Positions 1-8,734 of a DNA stretch of 64,000 bases are shown here, piece after piece. The stretch's first letter is position 1, and each line of letters opens with the position of its first letter. Both the position numbers and the translations under genes were made by a program. The notes below the pieces were generated by a model. The model ran no database searches and was not told the origin of the DNA. It saw nothing but the letters and a program-made list of their open reading frames with translations. Source of the stretch: Mycobacterium sp. 852013-50091_SCH5140682 (GTDB lineage Bacteria > Actinomycetota > Actinomycetes > Mycobacteriales > Mycobacteriaceae); contig NZ_LZTB01000010.1 in the NCBI RefSeq assembly GCF_001665685.1, forward strand, positions 146,661-210,660, written 5' to 3'.

Positions 1-10
1 CTCGGATCCG

Positions 11-1339
11 GTGCGGTTGCCGCCGGGTCCGCGGATCCCCAAGATGGCGCTCGGTATGGCGTTCCTGGCGCTGCGGCACCGGGTGATCACCGTCCTGGGC
101 CGCCGATACGACGGTGCCTACACCATCGACTTGCCGATTTTCGGCAGGACCGTGGTGATCAGCGACCGGGCTCTGGTCAAGGACCTGTTCACCACGAGCG
201 GCGATCTGGTGCACCGGGCATCGAACCTCGGGACGGTGCTGGGCCCCGGCTCGACGTTCAGCCTGGACGGCCCGGCGCATCTGCAACGCCGCAAGCTGCT
301 GGTGCCTGCCTTCCACGGCAAGCGGATGGGCGGATACGAGGCCATCGTCGAGGAAGAGGTACGCCGCGAGATCGCCGGCTGGCCCATCGGCATCGAGTTC
401 GAGACGCTGGAGCCGATGATGCGGATCACGCTCAACGCGATCCTGCGTGCTGTGTTCGGCGCCCGCGGTGCAGCGCTGGACCAACTGCGTGAATTGCTTC
501 CGCCGATGGTCCCGCTGGCCTCGCGCATGGTGGTGATGCCCGCGCGGTTACGCCGCGACCTCGGGCCGTGGAGTCCGTGGGGGCGGGTGGAACGATCCCG
601 ACGCCGCTACAACGAGATCATCGCCGACCTCATCGCCGAGGCCCGCTCCGACCCGGATTTCGCCGACCGCAATGACGTATTGGCGCTCATGCTGCACGCC
701 CGCTATGAGGACGGTTCGGCGATCACCGACAGTCATATCGCCGACGAACTGCTGACCCTGCTGACGGCGGGCCACGAGACCACGGCCACCACGCTGGCCT
801 GGACCATCGAGCGGCTGCGTCGTCACCCGCGGTTGTTGTCGCGGCTGACCGCGGAAGTCGACGCCGGCGGTTCGGAGCTGCGGCAGGCCACCATCTGGGA
901 GGTGCAGCGCACCCGCCCTGTCATCGAGGCCACCGTGCGTGTGACGCAGGCCCGGATCAAGTTGGGAGACTGGGTGATTCCTGAAGGAACGACCATCATT
1001 GTCGGCATTGCGGCATCGCACGAATCTGAGCGCAACTTCGCCGATCCGGCACTGTTCGATCCCGACCGGTTCCTGGGCGCCACGCCGGACACCTACACCT
1101 GGATTCCGTACGGCGGTGGGATCCGGCGGTGCATCGGCGCCGCCTTCGCCAACATGGAGATGAACGTGACACTGGCCACGCTGCTGCGCGAATTCGAGTT
1201 CGGCACCACCTATTCCGCCGGGGAGCGGCGCCATTCCCGGGGCGTGGCCATCGCACCCGGTGGCGGCGGACGGGCCGTGGTGTATCCGCGAACGCCGGTG
1301 GTGCGTGCGCCCGTCGCGGCTGAGCAGGTGTCGGCATGA
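11..1339 (+). CDS. Cytochrome P450 (CYP138/CYP135-like), possibly 5'-partial
   Basis: Heme-thiolate monooxygenase. Visible landmarks are the I-helix oxygen-binding motif AGHETT near residue 254, the ExxR motif EVQR near 298, and the heme loop PYGGGIRRCIG with the Cys ligand near residue 375. The RLPPGPR opening and overall sequence resemble mycobacterial CYP138/CYP135 from memory. The frame stays open to the window edge, and the GTG used here is only the first possible start inside the window, so the true start may be upstream. The stop overlaps the next gene by 4 bases (ATGA), implying co-translation with a hydrolase and an SDR. The substrate cannot be read from sequence; ferredoxin and reductase partners are not in the window. 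Confidence 0.9.
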   Translation: MRLPPGPRIPKMALGMAFLALRHRVITVLGRRYDGAYTIDLPIFGRTVVISDRALVKDLFTTSGDLVHRASNLGTVLGPGSTFSLDGPAHLQRRKLLVPAFHGKRMGGYEAIVEEEVRREIAGWPIGIEFETLEPMMRITLNAILRAVFGARGAALDQLRELLPPMVPLASRMVVMPARLRRDLGPWSPWGRVERSRRRYNEIIADLIAEARSDPDFADRNDVLALMLHARYEDGSAITDSHIADELLTLLTAGHETTATTLAWTIERLRRHPRLLSRLTAEVDAGGSELRQATIWEVQRTRPVIEATVRVTQARIKLGDWVIPEGTTIIVGIAASHESERNFADPALFDPDRFLGATPDTYTWIPYGGGIRRCIGAAFANMEMNVTLATLLREFEFGTTYSAGERRHSRGVAIAPGGGGRAVVYPRTPVVRAPVAAEQVSA

Positions 1340-2220
1340 CCGAGCAGCAGATCGTCGACGTCGGTCGCGGAATCTCCTTGTGCTACGAGCAGTTCGGTGA
1401 CCGGGCCGACCCGCCCATCGTGCTGATCGCCGGGCTGGGGCAGCAGTTGCACTCCTGGCCAGACGGTTTGGTGGACGAGCTGGTCGCGCGGGGCTACCAC
1501 GTGACGCGCTTCGACAACCGCGACGTCGGGCGGTCCACCCACATGTCGTTCCGGCCGCCGGGCCCCTTGTCCATCGTCAGGGGCGGCAACGATCCCCGGC
1601 AGTACCACCTCGGCGACATGGCGCGGGACACCGTGGGCTTGCTGGATGCCCTGGACTTCTCGGACGTGCATCTGGTCGGCGTGTCGATGGGCGGCATGAT
1701 CGCCCAGACCGTCACCGCGCACTATCCGGGTCGGGTGAGGACCCTGACCTCGATCATGTCGAACACCGGCGCACCCCGCATCGGCAGGCCTGCGCCGTCG
1801 ACCTGGTTCCGGATGGCCACCCGACGGCCTGCCCGGACCCGTGCCGAGGCGGTTGACGCCGCGGTCAAGATTTTTCGGCACATCGGCTCGCACGGATTCC
1901 CGTTCGATGAGGACTGGGTGCGCGAGAAGGCCGGCGCCGACTGGGATCGCGACCGTTCGGCCGCGGGTACGCCGCGTCAACTCGCGGGCATCTTCGCCTC
2001 CGGGGACCGCACCGCCGAACTGGCTCAGATCGACGTTCCGACATTGGTGATCCACGGTGACCGCGACCGCATGGTCAACCCCACCGGTGGCGCGGCCACC
2101 GCGCGGGCGATCCCGGGAGCCCGGCTGGAGACCATCGTCGGCATGGGCCACGATCTGCCGCGTGGGGCCTGGAACCAGTTGGCGGACCTCATCACCAAAC
2201 ACACCAAGGAGCACCTGTGA
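1336..2220 (+). CDS. Alpha/beta hydrolase
   Basis: A 294-residue cytosolic alpha/beta-hydrolase-fold enzyme, probably an esterase or C-C/lactone hydrolase. The nucleophile elbow GVSMGG (Ser near residue 118) and an HGDRD strand-loop carrying the likely acid residue are visible, followed near the C-terminus by GMGHDLP with the likely catalytic His. There is no signal peptide. Its start ATG overlaps the P450 stop (ATGA) and its stop overlaps the GTG start of the following SDR, so the three genes read as one translationally coupled unit. That context suggests sequential processing of one hydrophobic substrate: oxidation, hydrolysis, then reduction or oxidation of an alcohol. This pathway role is inferred. 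Confidence 0.88.
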   Translation: MTEQQIVDVGRGISLCYEQFGDRADPPIVLIAGLGQQLHSWPDGLVDELVARGYHVTRFDNRDVGRSTHMSFRPPGPLSIVRGGNDPRQYHLGDMARDTVGLLDALDFSDVHLVGVSMGGMIAQTVTAHYPGRVRTLTSIMSNTGAPRIGRPAPSTWFRMATRRPARTRAEAVDAAVKIFRHIGSHGFPFDEDWVREKAGADWDRDRSAAGTPRQLAGIFASGDRTAELAQIDVPTLVIHGDRDRMVNPTGGAATARAIPGARLETIVGMGHDLPRGAWNQLADLITKHTKEHL

Positions 2221-3071
2221 GCAAGCGTCGAACCATCAGCGGCCGCACGGTCGTCATCACCGGAGCGGCCTCCGGCATCGGACGAGCCTTGGCCCAACGT
2301 CTTTCGGCGCATTCCTGCCCGGTCGCCATCGCCGACGTCGACGAGGTGGGCCTCAAGGAGACCGAAGCGAGCCTGCCCGGCCCGGTGCTCACCCGGGTGC
2401 TCGACGTGCGCGACGCAGCCGATCAGCGTTCGTTCGCCGACGAGGTGGCCGACTGGGCGCCGCAACCCTTGGGGGCGGTGTTCAACAACGCAGGCGTCGC
2501 GGTCGCGTCGAATGTGCTCGACGCCGTGCCCGAGGACGATCAGTGGTTGTGGGACATCAACTTCCACGGCGTGGTCAACGGGACACGGGCTTTCCTGCCG
2601 ATTCTCGTCAAGCAGGACGAAGGCGTGATCGTCAATACCTCCAGCGTGTTCGGGCTGGTCGGGATGCCGAGTCAAAGTGCATACTGCTCGGCCAAATTCG
2701 CGGTCCGCGGGTTCACCGACGCGTTGCGTCAGGAGCTGCGGGGCACCGGCGTGTCGGCGGTCAATGTGCATCCGGGTGGCATCAACACCAACATCGTGCG
2801 GAACGCCCGCTTCCGCAAGGACCCGGAAGGCCGGGGCCGCAACCAGTCTCAGATGGCCGACGAGTTCGCCGCGATCACCATGACGCAGCCGGACAAGGCC
2901 GCCGAGATCATCCACCGAGGCGTCGAGGCAGGCAAGGCGCGAATCCTGGTGGGGCCGGACGCTTACGTGTTCGACGCACTGGCCCGCATCGCTCCCACGC
3001 ACTACTACGACGTGATCGGTTTCGCGCAGTCCCGGTTGCGTGGCCGGGCCCGGGCCCAGGCGGCGCGGTAG
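2217..3071 (+). CDS. Short-chain dehydrogenase/reductase
   Basis: NAD(P)-dependent oxidoreductase of the SDR family. The cofactor-binding TGAASGIG motif lies near residues 15-22, NNAG near 90, and the catalytic Ser and YxxxK appear in SSVFGLVGMPSQSAYCSAK. At 284 residues it is slightly longer than a classical SDR and has a basic C-terminal tail. The GTG start overlaps the previous stop codon (GTGA), so it is the third member of the P450-hydrolase-SDR operon. The next gene is convergent and only 3 bases away, leaving no room for a long terminator. Substrate unknown. Confidence 0.88.
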   Translation: MSKRRTISGRTVVITGAASGIGRALAQRLSAHSCPVAIADVDEVGLKETEASLPGPVLTRVLDVRDAADQRSFADEVADWAPQPLGAVFNNAGVAVASNVLDAVPEDDQWLWDINFHGVVNGTRAFLPILVKQDEGVIVNTSSVFGLVGMPSQSAYCSAKFAVRGFTDALRQELRGTGVSAVNVHPGGINTNIVRNARFRKDPEGRGRNQSQMADEFAAITMTQPDKAAEIIHRGVEAGKARILVGPDAYVFDALARIAPTHYYDVIGFAQSRLRGRARAQAAR

Positions 3072-3074
3072 CGG

Positions 3075-4010
3075 TCAGCCGTGCAGCCGGCGATAGGCCT
3101 GCGCCGCGCCGGGATGCAACGGCACCAGCCCGGTCTGGATCATCGACGCCGGGGCCAGGTACTGCAGGCCACGCACATGCGCCGGCACCAATTGCGGTGC
3201 GTCCGAGGTGAGTACGTCCACGGTCGCGGCCACCACGTCGTCGGCGACGGCGCGCCCGACCAGCAACAAATTCGGGACACCGATCGTCTTGAGGCCAGGT
3301 GGGGCGTAGGCGCCGGTGGGCACGCTGCGTACCAGGTACGGGTAGCCCGAGAGCTGGGTCATCGGTGCCGCGAGGTTGCCGATGTCGAGCATGCGCAGCG
3401 GCTGGCGGGCATCCAGGTCGGCGATCGCGGGTGTCGGGACTCCGCCGGACCACACCACGGCCTGCAGCTCGCCGTTCGCGAGCCCGGTCAGGCCGTCGCG
3501 CAGGCGGTAGTTCACCAGCGTCACCCGGTTTCGCAGCCCGGCCGCGTCGAGCATCACCACGCTGGTCGCCGCCGCGCCCGAGCCGCCGGGGCCTATCGAG
3601 ACGCGGCCACCTCTGAGATCGGAAAGTTGCTGCGCCGCAGCGATATCCCGCACCACGACCTGCAGGTAGTTCTCGTACACCCGGGCGAGCGCCTGCGGTG
3701 CGGTCTCGCGAGGTCCGCCGGCCAGGTCGTGTTCGGCGACATCGGCCAGTGCGAGTCCCATGTCGGCCTCGCCGGAGCGTAGCCGCGCGAGGTTGTCGAC
3801 GCTGCCCTCGGTGGCGATGACATCGACCTGCACATGCGGGTAGCGGGCGTGGATGCGCGCGGCCAGCAGTTCGGCGAACGCCAAATACAGGCCGCCGGAT
3901 TCGCCCGCGGCCAGCCGCACACGCGCGGTCGGTCCGTTGCGCATGCAGCCCGCCGCCAGCAGGCTCGCAGCGCCGATCACGAAAGCCCGCCTGGTCACTG
4001 AAACTGTCAT
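3075..4010 (-). CDS. TAXI-family TRAP-type solute-binding lipoprotein
   Basis: Extracytoplasmic binding protein of the TAXI group (TRAP-associated, immunogenic-protein-like), 311 residues from the chosen ATG. The N-terminus has twin Arg, a hydrophobic stretch and the lipobox LAAGC, so it is probably a lipoprotein. The chosen start overlaps the stop of the upstream sensor kinase as ATGA; an in-frame ATG 33 bases further up lies inside the kinase gene and would precede the signal peptide with a non-signal extension. No DctQ/DctM-type TRAP membrane subunits are nearby. Instead it is the last gene after a permease, response regulator and kinase. A role as ligand-presenting partner of the kinase is inferred from this order. 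Confidence 0.85.
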   Translation of the reverse strand: MTVSVTRRAFVIGAASLLAAGCMRNGPTARVRLAAGESGGLYLAFAELLAARIHARYPHVQVDVIATEGSVDNLARLRSGEADMGLALADVAEHDLAGGPRETAPQALARVYENYLQVVVRDIAAAQQLSDLRGGRVSIGPGGSGAAATSVVMLDAAGLRNRVTLVNYRLRDGLTGLANGELQAVVWSGGVPTPAIADLDARQPLRMLDIGNLAAPMTQLSGYPYLVRSVPTGAYAPPGLKTIGVPNLLLVGRAVADDVVAATVDVLTSDAPQLVPAHVRGLQYLAPASMIQTGLVPLHPGAAQAYRRLHG

Positions 4011-5386
4011 GCCGGCGGTCCCGCCACGGGGAGTCTGAAACACACCCGCAGACCGCCCTCGGCAGCCTTGTCCACCGTCAGCGTCCCGCCATGCCCCGCC
4101 GCGATCTCGGCGGCGATGGCCAGCCCGAGCCCGGTGCCAGACCGGTCGTCGCGCCCGCGCCAGAACCGCGATGTGGCCCTTGCCAAGTCGTCCTCGGGCA
4201 GGCCGACACCATCGTCGCTGACGGTGAGATCCACCGTCTGATCGCTTGACAGGACCGACACCGTCACCGTGGTGCCGGGCCCGGCGTAGCGCAGAGCGTT
4301 GTCGATCGCGACGTCGAGCAGCTGTTCCACATCGTGTCTGGCGAGCTGAACGTGGGGAGCGGCATGGTCGGCGAGCTGCGTCAGGTGTTGGTTCTGGCTG
4401 TCGGCCACGGGCTTCCAGAACGCCAGCCGTTCGTCGATCACATCGGTCAGATCGGTCGACTCTTCGGCTGTGGTGGACAGGCCCACCCGGCGGCTACCGC
4501 TGACCTCCTCCGCCCGGGCCAGCCGCAGCAACTGCTGCAGCAGGTTTTCGAGCCGGTCCAGTTCTGCCGACATCGACCCGTAGGTCGCCCGGCCATCCTC
4601 GGCCACATAATCTTCCAGGCTGTCCGCGCGAAGCCGCACGGCGGCAAGGGGATTCCGCAACTGATGGGAAGCATCGGCGATGAGGCGACGCTGCCGGTCC
4701 AGCGATGCCCGCACCACCTGAGCCATGGTGTTGAACGCGGAGGTGAAGTGGCGCAGCTCAGGCGGCCCCGCGACATCGGCCGGTGGACCGGACACGCCCT
4801 CGGTCATCTCGGCGACGGCGCGTTCCAGCCCGGTCAGCGGGCGCAGCACCCAGCGGGTCAGGCCGCGGCCGACGAGCGCGGCGAGCACCAGCAGGGCCAG
4901 GCACCCGACCGTCACCCACAACCACCCGATCCCGATATCGCGCGCGGCAGTAGAGATGTCGACGGCGATCACCACGGCGCCGACCAGTTCGCCGTCGCGC
5001 CGGATGCCCGCGGTGTCCAGCCGGTGCTGACGGTCCCACGGCATGATCCGGGCCCAGCGCGGCCCCGGCGCGTCGACCAGGGCATGGTCCACGGCCGTCG
5101 CGACATCCGGATCGGCCGTGGTGAGTCCACGCGCACCGAGAGCCTGGCCGTTCGCATCGACGACGAGCAGACCTTCCCCGTAGAGGTCGTGGTAGCGGTC
5201 GACGAGCCGATCCAGTGGCACATTCGGCATCGCCGCGGCGTCGGCCAGGGCGGCCAGTTGCCGTCCCCGTTCGGCCGCCAGCGCTGCCGAGCGTCGGTCG
5301 GCCAGACTCAGGGCCAAGGGTACGGCCAGTGCCGCGATCGCCAGCAGCGACAGCACGACGAGGATGACCCGGACCCGGATACCCAT
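4007..5386 (-). CDS. Two-component sensor histidine kinase (TctE/QseC-like)
   Basis: Membrane sensor kinase of 459 residues. It has an N-terminal transmembrane segment (about residues 7-27), an extracytoplasmic sensor region of roughly 120 residues, a second transmembrane segment (about 155-175), a HAMP linker, a DHp domain with the phospho-acceptor His in DASHQLRNPLAAVRLR (near 242), and an ATPase domain with the N-box DNALRYAG and glycine boxes DDGVGLPEDD and GTGLGLAIAAEIA. It starts directly after the response-regulator stop and overlaps the TAXI gene. The layout resembles TctDE-type carboxylate sensors; the actual ligand is unknown. Confidence 0.92.
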   Translation of the reverse strand: MGIRVRVILVVLSLLAIAALAVPLALSLADRRSAALAAERGRQLAALADAAAMPNVPLDRLVDRYHDLYGEGLLVVDANGQALGARGLTTADPDVATAVDHALVDAPGPRWARIMPWDRQHRLDTAGIRRDGELVGAVVIAVDISTAARDIGIGWLWVTVGCLALLVLAALVGRGLTRWVLRPLTGLERAVAEMTEGVSGPPADVAGPPELRHFTSAFNTMAQVVRASLDRQRRLIADASHQLRNPLAAVRLRADSLEDYVAEDGRATYGSMSAELDRLENLLQQLLRLARAEEVSGSRRVGLSTTAEESTDLTDVIDERLAFWKPVADSQNQHLTQLADHAAPHVQLARHDVEQLLDVAIDNALRYAGPGTTVTVSVLSSDQTVDLTVSDDGVGLPEDDLARATSRFWRGRDDRSGTGLGLAIAAEIAAGHGGTLTVDKAAEGGLRVCFRLPVAGPPA

Positions 5387-6052
5387 CTAGCTGTCCAGCC
5401 GAAAACCGAAGCCGCGCACGGTATGTAGCGGCAACCCCGCGAGTTTGGCCCGGATCTGCCCGATGAAGAAGTCCAGCGACCTCGACCGCCCGACCACCGC
5501 GGTGCCCCACACCTCGAGCATGAGCTCTTCGCGGCTGACGGCCTCGCCCTGCTGAGCGGCCAGCGTCGCCAGGATCTGGAACTCGGTCTTGGTCAAGGAC
5601 TGTGGCGTGCCTGCCACGCTGACTTCCCTGCGTTCGCGGTCGATCAGCACGGGCCCGGCCATGACCGGTTCGGCGGGTGCTGCCGCAGCGCCGCCGACCC
5701 GCTGCACCCGGCGCATGACCGCTTGAATCCGGGCCAGCAGCACAGCCTTTCGAACGGGTTTCACCAGATAATCGTCGGCGCCTGCGCGTAAGCCGAGCAC
5801 CACCGCGCCGTCGCCGTCACGGGCGGTCATGATGATGACGGGAACCATCGAGGCCCGCCGGAGCGTACGCAGTACGTCGAGGCCGTCCATGTCCGGGAGC
5901 CCCAGGTCCAGCAGCACCAGATCGCAACCCTTGACCCGGTTGAGCGCGTCAGCGCCGCGCCCGGCGCGCACCACGGTCGCGCCGGTCTGGCCGAGCAGCT
6001 CGGCCAGCGCCGACGCGACACCGTCGTCGTCCTCGACGAGCAGGACTTGCAT
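5387..6052 (-). CDS. OmpR/TctD-type response regulator
   Basis: DNA-binding response regulator of 221 residues. The receiver domain shows the acidic pocket VEDDD at the N-terminus, the phospho-acceptor Asp in LVLLDLGLPD (near 52) and the conserved Lys in DDYLVKP (near 102). A winged-helix domain follows (TKTEFQILATLA, VSREELMLEVWG, LHTVRGFGF). Its stop is immediately followed by the kinase start, and its own start lies 10 bases after the permease stop. It is therefore expected to be co-transcribed with the permease and very probably controls the operon. No binding site could be identified. Confidence 0.93.
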   Translation of the reverse strand: MQVLLVEDDDGVASALAELLGQTGATVVRAGRGADALNRVKGCDLVLLDLGLPDMDGLDVLRTLRRASMVPVIIMTARDGDGAVVLGLRAGADDYLVKPVRKAVLLARIQAVMRRVQRVGGAAAAPAEPVMAGPVLIDRERREVSVAGTPQSLTKTEFQILATLAAQQGEAVSREELMLEVWGTAVVGRSRSLDFFIGQIRAKLAGLPLHTVRGFGFRLDS

Positions 6053-6062
6053 GACGCTGATG

Positions 6063-7400
6063 CTATGAACCCGTAGGCGAAACCGCGACGGATTCGCCGA
6101 TGCCGGTGTTCAATTCGCGGGTTTCGCGTTCCAGCTGCGAACGCCGCGACGACTCGCCCATGAAGACGTACACCAGCAGCGACACCAGCGCGGCTGCGGC
6201 GACGTAGACGAAGAACCAGTTCTCGTGGCCAATGTTCTTGAGCCCCAATGCCACGTATTCGGTGGTGCCGCCGAAGATCGCGACGGTCAGCGCGTAGGGC
6301 AGGCCGACGCCGAGCGCGCGGATGCGAGCCGGGAACATTTCGGCTTTGACCACGGCATTGATCGACGTGTACCCCGACACGATGACCAGGCCGACCATCA
6401 TCAGGCCGAACGCCGCCACTGCCGATTCCACGTGGGCCACCGCGGTGAGCAGGGGAACGGTGCCCAGCGTGGCACCCACCCCGAACGCGATGAGTAGGGG
6501 GCGACGGCCGATGCGGTCCGACAGCGCGCCCACCAGCGGCTGCAGTGCCACGAAGATCAGCAGCGCGACGAAATTGATCAAGGTGACCTCCTCTTTCGGC
6601 AGTCCCGCGGTGTTGATCATGAACTTCTGCATGTAGGTCGTGAACGTGTAGAACGCGATGGTGCCGCCCAGCGTCAGACCCACCACGGTCAGGCATTCCC
6701 GCGGATACTGCAGCAGCACGCGCAAGCTGCCGCGCTCAGCGCCCGCGGCGTTCTCTCGCACGGCCAATTCGTAGTTCGGCGATTCGTCCATGGTGCGGCG
6801 CAGCCACATGACGGTCACCGCCGCCACGGCGCCGATGACGAACGCGATCCGCCAGCCCCACGAGTGCAGCTGCTCAGCCGTGAGCACCTGCTGCAGGATG
6901 ATCTGCACCCCGAGCGCGAGCAGCTGGCCGCTGGTCAGCGTGACGTATTGAAACGACGAGTAGAAGCCGCGCCGGTGCGGCGTGGCGACCTCGCTGAGGT
7001 AGGTCGCCGACGTCCCGTATTCGCCGCCGAGTGACAGGCCCTGCAGCAGCCGGGCGACCACGAGCAGGATCGGCGCGAGCGCGCCGATCTGGGCGTATCC
7101 GGGCAGGAACGCGATGCCCAGCGAGCCTGCGCCCATCAGGGTCACGGACAGGGTCAGCGCGGCGCGCCGGCCGAATCGGTCGGCGTAGCGGCCGAACATC
7201 CAGCCCCCGAGCGGGCGGACCAGGAAGCCGACGGCGAAGATGCCCGCGGTGTTCAACAGCTGTGCCGTCGGATTACCCGACGGAAAGAACACGCTGGCGA
7301 AGTAAATGCTGAACGCCGCATAGGCGTACCAGTCGTACCACTCGATGAGATTGCCGAGTGATCCGCGAATCACGTTGCCTGCTACAGATCTTGACGTCAT
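6063..7400 (-). CDS. MHS-family (KgtP-like) MFS transporter
   Basis: Twelve-helix major facilitator of the metabolite:H+ symporter family, about 445 residues. Typical signatures are GNLIEWYDWYAYA near the start, the loop motif GRYADRFGRR, and GALSDRIGRRP between the two halves. Family members such as the alpha-ketoglutarate permease carry organic acids. The start ATG at 7400 is supported by a GGGGAGG Shine-Dalgarno sequence seven bases upstream; a further in-frame ATG at 7436 is less well placed. It is the first gene of the permease/regulator/kinase/TAXI operon, so the substrate is probably what the TAXI protein and kinase detect (inference). Confidence 0.9.
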   Translation of the reverse strand: MTSRSVAGNVIRGSLGNLIEWYDWYAYAAFSIYFASVFFPSGNPTAQLLNTAGIFAVGFLVRPLGGWMFGRYADRFGRRAALTLSVTLMGAGSLGIAFLPGYAQIGALAPILLVVARLLQGLSLGGEYGTSATYLSEVATPHRRGFYSSFQYVTLTSGQLLALGVQIILQQVLTAEQLHSWGWRIAFVIGAVAAVTVMWLRRTMDESPNYELAVRENAAGAERGSLRVLLQYPRECLTVVGLTLGGTIAFYTFTTYMQKFMINTAGLPKEEVTLINFVALLIFVALQPLVGALSDRIGRRPLLIAFGVGATLGTVPLLTAVAHVESAVAAFGLMMVGLVIVSGYTSINAVVKAEMFPARIRALGVGLPYALTVAIFGGTTEYVALGLKNIGHENWFFVYVAAAALVSLLVYVFMGESSRRSQLERETRELNTGIGESVAVSPTGS

Positions 7401-7528
7401 TGTCGGGCCTCCCCGCCGGTTGTTGGTGCTGCCCATGATGTGAGGGCGATCACCTGCGGGTGAAGGGGCAAGGCCCGGATCCCGGCGTTTCCTTGCACGA
7501 TCCACAGATTGGCAGGGTGCCGGACTGC

Positions 7529-7999
7529 TCAGCGGACGGAAACGCCCGATTCCTGGTGGCGGCGTTGCCGTTCGGCGGTGGCCAGGTAGAACGCCCAGGC
7601 GAAGGCGAAGTTGGTGAACAGGCTCGACATGAAATACAGCCAGGGATAACGGATTCCACGCCTGCGGCCGTCGATGATGGTGAACAGCGGAAGCAGGATC
7701 ACGTTGCCGACGGTGTAGTCGGAGCTTGCCGAGCCGGCGGCTGGGTTGGCGTACCCGAGGCGCAGGAATTCGCCCCAGGAGCCCTGCCCCAAGAAGGGGT
7801 TGGCGGCGTATTCGTAGACGTAGCGAATGTTGAAGTACCAGGTCAGCGGGAGTGACGCGATGCCGACGACGTAGAACACGGCCTCCAGCGTCGACACTTT
7901 CGGGCCGATGGGGACGCGGCTGAAGACCGCCGGGTTCAGCCGCACGATCAGCACGATGGTGACGATGCCCAAAACCGCGTGGACGATCAGCGAGACCAT
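7529..7999 (-). CDS. DUF2834-like membrane protein
   Basis: A 156-residue membrane protein with about four hydrophobic helices (near residues 2-20, 38-58, 95-110 and 120-143). The C-terminal half, ANPAAGSASSDY followed by a helix, a DGRRRGIRYPW loop and a last helix, resembles DUF2834 proteins from memory. No catalytic motif is evident. It lies upstream of the MHS permease in the same direction with a 128-base gap, and is divergent from a TetR gene whose palindromic operator sits 30 bases before its start. It is thus a likely target of that regulator. Function unknown. Confidence 0.75.
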   Translation of the reverse strand: MVSLIVHAVLGIVTIVLIVRLNPAVFSRVPIGPKVSTLEAVFYVVGIASLPLTWYFNIRYVYEYAANPFLGQGSWGEFLRLGYANPAAGSASSDYTVGNVILLPLFTIIDGRRRGIRYPWLYFMSSLFTNFAFAWAFYLATAERQRRHQESGVSVR

Positions 8000-8028
8000 A
8001 GCCGAGTGTCACCACGGCAGGAAAGTTT

Positions 8029-8042
8029 TGTCAATATTGACA
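8029..8042. promoter_or_regulatory. TetR operator, copy 1
   Basis: A 14-base perfect palindrome, TGTCAATATTGACA, embedded in TTTTGTCA-ATAT-TGACATTA. It lies between the divergent DUF2834 gene and the TetR gene. The same half-site TTTTGTCA with the same 4-base spacing recurs just after the TetR stop codon. Probable autoregulatory TetR operator. Confidence 0.75.
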
Positions 8043-8068
8043 TTACTGGGATGCGGTAGGTTACCCGC

Positions 8069-8686
8069 ATGGTCCGCCCGGCACAGACCGCGCGCAGCGA
8101 ACGTACCCGTGAGGCGCTGCGCCAGGCTGCGCTGGTGCGGTTTTTGGCCCAGGGCGTCGAGGAGACCTCGGCCGAGCAGATCGCCGCCGACGCCGGGGTA
8201 TCGCTGCGGACGTTCTACCGGCACTTCACCTCCAAGCACGATCTCCTGTTCGCCGACTACGACGCCGGCCTGCACTGGTTTCGCGCCGCGCTGGCCGACC
8301 GTCCGCCCGGCGAATCGGTGATCGACTCCGTGCAATCGGCAATCCTGGCTTTTCCCTACGACGTTGACGCGGTGACCAAGATCGCCGCGATGCGGGCGGC
8401 CGAGCTGGACCCAGGCCGGATCGTGCGGCACATCCGGCAGGTCGAGGTGGATTTCGCCGAGGCGGTCCGTGAGCGGCTCGCGCGCGACGATCCGCCGGGC
8501 CCGGGTGTGGACGATCAGCTGCGGCTCACGGTCGCCGCGCGGTGCATCGCCGCAGCGGTGTTCGGGGCGATGGAGTTCTGGATGCTCGGTGACGAGTCGG
8601 GGGAGCGGTCGCTGCCCGAGCTGGCGCGGCTGTGCCGGGCTGCATTGGAGTCGTTGCGGAACGGCGTCATCCCCGCCTCCGGCTGA
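8069..8686 (+). CDS. TetR/AcrR-family transcriptional regulator
   Basis: One-component repressor of 205 residues. The N-terminal helix-turn-helix is clear (ETSAEQIAADAGVSLRTFY near residues 31-50), followed by HFTSKHDLL typical of TetR proteins and a helical C-terminal ligand-binding domain. Two palindromes with half-site TTTTGTCA flank the gene, one in the divergent promoter to the DUF2834 gene and one between this gene and the downstream flavoprotein. Likely autoregulated and controlling both neighbours. Ligand unknown; the flavoprotein's substrate is a reasonable candidate (inference). Confidence 0.9.
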   Translation: MVRPAQTARSERTREALRQAALVRFLAQGVEETSAEQIAADAGVSLRTFYRHFTSKHDLLFADYDAGLHWFRAALADRPPGESVIDSVQSAILAFPYDVDAVTKIAAMRAAELDPGRIVRHIRQVEVDFAEAVRERLARDDPPGPGVDDQLRLTVAARCIAAAVFGAMEFWMLGDESGERSLPELARLCRAALESLRNGVIPASG

Positions 8687-8710
8687 TGTTTTGTCATTAT
8701 TGACAAAACA
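8687..8710. promoter_or_regulatory. TetR operator, copy 2
   Basis: TGTTTTGTCA-TTAT-TGACAAAACA: a perfect 10-base inverted repeat around 4 bases, beginning at the base after the TetR stop codon and ending 24 bases before the start of the flavoprotein gene. It matches copy 1 in half-site and spacing. Confidence 0.78.
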
Positions 8711-8734
8711 TTGTGACCATGTCAGCCTCAGCCG

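Noticed and set aside
1..40. Two GGATCC sites at the window start as cloning junctions
   Set aside because: The P450 reading frame runs through both sites with normal family sequence, so they are natural.
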